DNA of 64,000 nt. Origin: Mesorhizobium temperatum. Lineage in GTDB: Bacteria; Pseudomonadota; Alphaproteobacteria; Rhizobiales; Rhizobiaceae. The notes under the pieces are model-generated. The model was not told the DNA's origin. It searched no databases and saw only the letters and a program-made list of their open reading frames with translations. Positions 63,030-64,000 of the stretch are shown here, piece after piece. Made by a program: the position numbers and the translations under genes. Location of the stretch: contig NZ_NPKJ01000007.1 in NCBI RefSeq assembly GCF_002284575.1, positions 62,414-126,413 on the forward strand, read 5' to 3'. Within the stretch, counting starts at the first letter, position 1. Every line of letters begins with the position of its first letter.

Positions 63030-64000
63030 ATGCGGCCTGACAATTCAGTCACATCCACACAGACCGGCTATGCCCTTTTTGACGCCAACAATGTTCTCGT
63101 CGACAGCAATCCGGAGATATTTGGAAACCAGCGGGTCGATCGCGGCGAGATGCAGCCGATGGATGCCATTGCCGCAGTCGCCGAAGCCCTCTCACATCTG
63201 AAAAGTTTCGACGGCCGCCCCATCGAACCGGGCAACACGTTCGTTGAAAGCGCCGCGGCGCGATGGACGCAAATCGACAAGGGTCCAGTTGAAGCTGAGA
63301 CATTGGATGGGCGGTGGAAGTTGCTCACGGCACATCCTCGGCCGGATGGCGGCATGGCCCTGGTAAGCGTCGACATCACCGACATGAAGCGAGCGCAGAT
63401 CGCGCACCAGGAAAACGCGGAGATATTCCGCTGCATCACGGACAGTCACCCGCTGCCCGTTTGGGTGGTGGACGCGGGAACCGGGCAGATCCTCTACGAA
63501 AGCCTCGACGCGTCGAACCTGCTTGCCCGAAAATGGACCCCGCACGAGCCACAATTCCTGACGGATCATTTCGTGAATACTGGCGAATTCGATGAAATCA
63601 GTTCTCTCGCCAACAACACCGAGATCGTGCGGGATCACGAAATCCAGCTTAGAAACACAAGCGGATCGACCGTCTGGTGCTCGACCAACTGCCGTCGCGG
63701 CGTTTATGGCGGGCGCCCCTCGCTCATCATCGGGGTATTGGACATCACGGAACGTAAGCAGCGCGAGGATCTGTTCGGTTTCCTGATCAAGCATCATCCG
63801 TTGCCGGTATGGATGAACGATGCAAGTTCGGGGGAACTCATCTACCAGAGCAATGCTGCCGAACGGCTGCTTGGATGGAGCAAAAAGGCGCGACGCCAGA
63901 CGGTGCGGCTCGGCGACTACTTTGTCGACCCCGAGAAACACCGGGAAATCAATCGGGAGCTCATGCAAAAGGGCGTCGTCGAAAATTGCGAGGTGCTTCT
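63030..64000 (+). CDS. Multi-PAS signalling protein (partial, runs off the right end)
   Basis: Open frame from the ATG at 63030 (AAAGGGA upstream) to the window edge, 323 residues seen. An N-terminal PAS-like segment (about 10-118) ends in DITDMKRAQ; a second PAS domain (about 130-243) ends in DITERKQRE; a third begins near 250. PAS2 and PAS3 share HPLPVW (140-145 and 256-261) followed by D-A-x-x-G and a Y-x-S stretch, so they arose by duplication. The output domain (histidine kinase, diguanylate cyclase or other) lies beyond the window. Cytoplasmic so far: no membrane helix. Confidence 0.8.
   Translation, partial: MRPDNSVTSTQTGYALFDANNVLVDSNPEIFGNQRVDRGEMQPMDAIAAVAEALSHLKSFDGRPIEPGNTFVESAAARWTQIDKGPVEAETLDGRWKLLTAHPRPDGGMALVSVDITDMKRAQIAHQENAEIFRCITDSHPLPVWVVDAGTGQILYESLDASNLLARKWTPHEPQFLTDHFVNTGEFDEISSLANNTEIVRDHEIQLRNTSGSTVWCSTNCRRGVYGGRPSLIIGVLDITERKQREDLFGFLIKHHPLPVWMNDASSGELIYQSNAAERLLGWSKKARRQTVRLGDYFVDPEKHREINRELMQKGVVENCEVL

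Noticed and set aside
1..64000. CRISPR arrays, insertion sequences, attachment sites and RNA genes
   Set aside because: No regularly spaced repeats, transposase motifs, tRNA cloverleaf or rRNA sequence were seen on either strand.

Overview
The window looks like chromosomal DNA of a high-GC alphaproteobacterium of the Rhizobiales, most likely Mesorhizobium or a close relative. This is inferred from the rhizobial matABC-matR malonate locus, the many solute-binding ABC systems, SorC/LacI/GntR regulators inside catabolic operons, EcfG-like promoter spacing and RirA-like iron operators. No rRNA, tRNA, CRISPR array, insertion sequence or phage gene was seen.

Layout. 0-5.3 kb: malonate uptake and catabolism (matC, matB, matA) with divergent matR and a paired operator. 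5.4-9.3 kb: a glycogen-debranching-type glucosidase and a glycosyltransferase facing two tiny hydrophilic proteins across a palindrome that reads as back-to-back general-stress promoters. 9.4-14.2 kb: a five-gene branched-chain-amino-acid-type ABC importer led by a short coupled reading frame. 14.4-15.3 kb: a lipid kinase. 16-21.9 kb: a less GC-rich glycan module (GT2, two methyltransferases, GtrA, GT4, GT-C). 22.1 kb: a lipoprotein. 22.8-26.7 kb: an iron-complex ABC importer with a divergent methyltransferase and an IRO-type operator between them.

26.8-38.2 kb: one nine-gene minus-strand operon that appears to import and break down a polyol or sugar: Rbs-type transporter, SorC regulator, aldo/keto reductase, GlpD-like dehydrogenase, class I aldolase, FGGY kinase and GMC oxidoreductase. 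The parts resemble both erythritol (ery) and autoinducer-2 (lsr) loci but match neither. 38.8-45.8 kb: an Amadori-compound (glycated amino acid) utilisation locus with a LacI regulator, a fused permease-ATPase amino-acid importer, a FrlD-like kinase, a FrlB-like SIS deglycase and a flavin amine oxidase. The same operator sequence occurs in front of both halves.

46.0-61.1 kb is the most striking part: a complete petrobactin-type (3,4-catecholate, citrate/polyamine) siderophore locus, asbA-asbB-asbC-asbDE(fused)-asbF. Beside it are a convergent TonB-dependent receptor, a YclNOPQ/FatBCDE-like importer, a DUF2218 protein and an ABC exporter. AsbF would make 3,4-dihydroxybenzoate, AsbC would load it onto the carrier domain, the AsbE half would transfer it to a polyamine, and AsbA/AsbB would join the arms to citrate. 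61.2-62.6 kb: a berberine-bridge-type flavin oxidase. From 63.0 kb a multi-PAS signalling protein runs off the right edge.

Functions rest on motif and family recognition by eye; no database search was run. Start codons were adjusted where a ribosome-binding site, signal peptide or operator argued for it.
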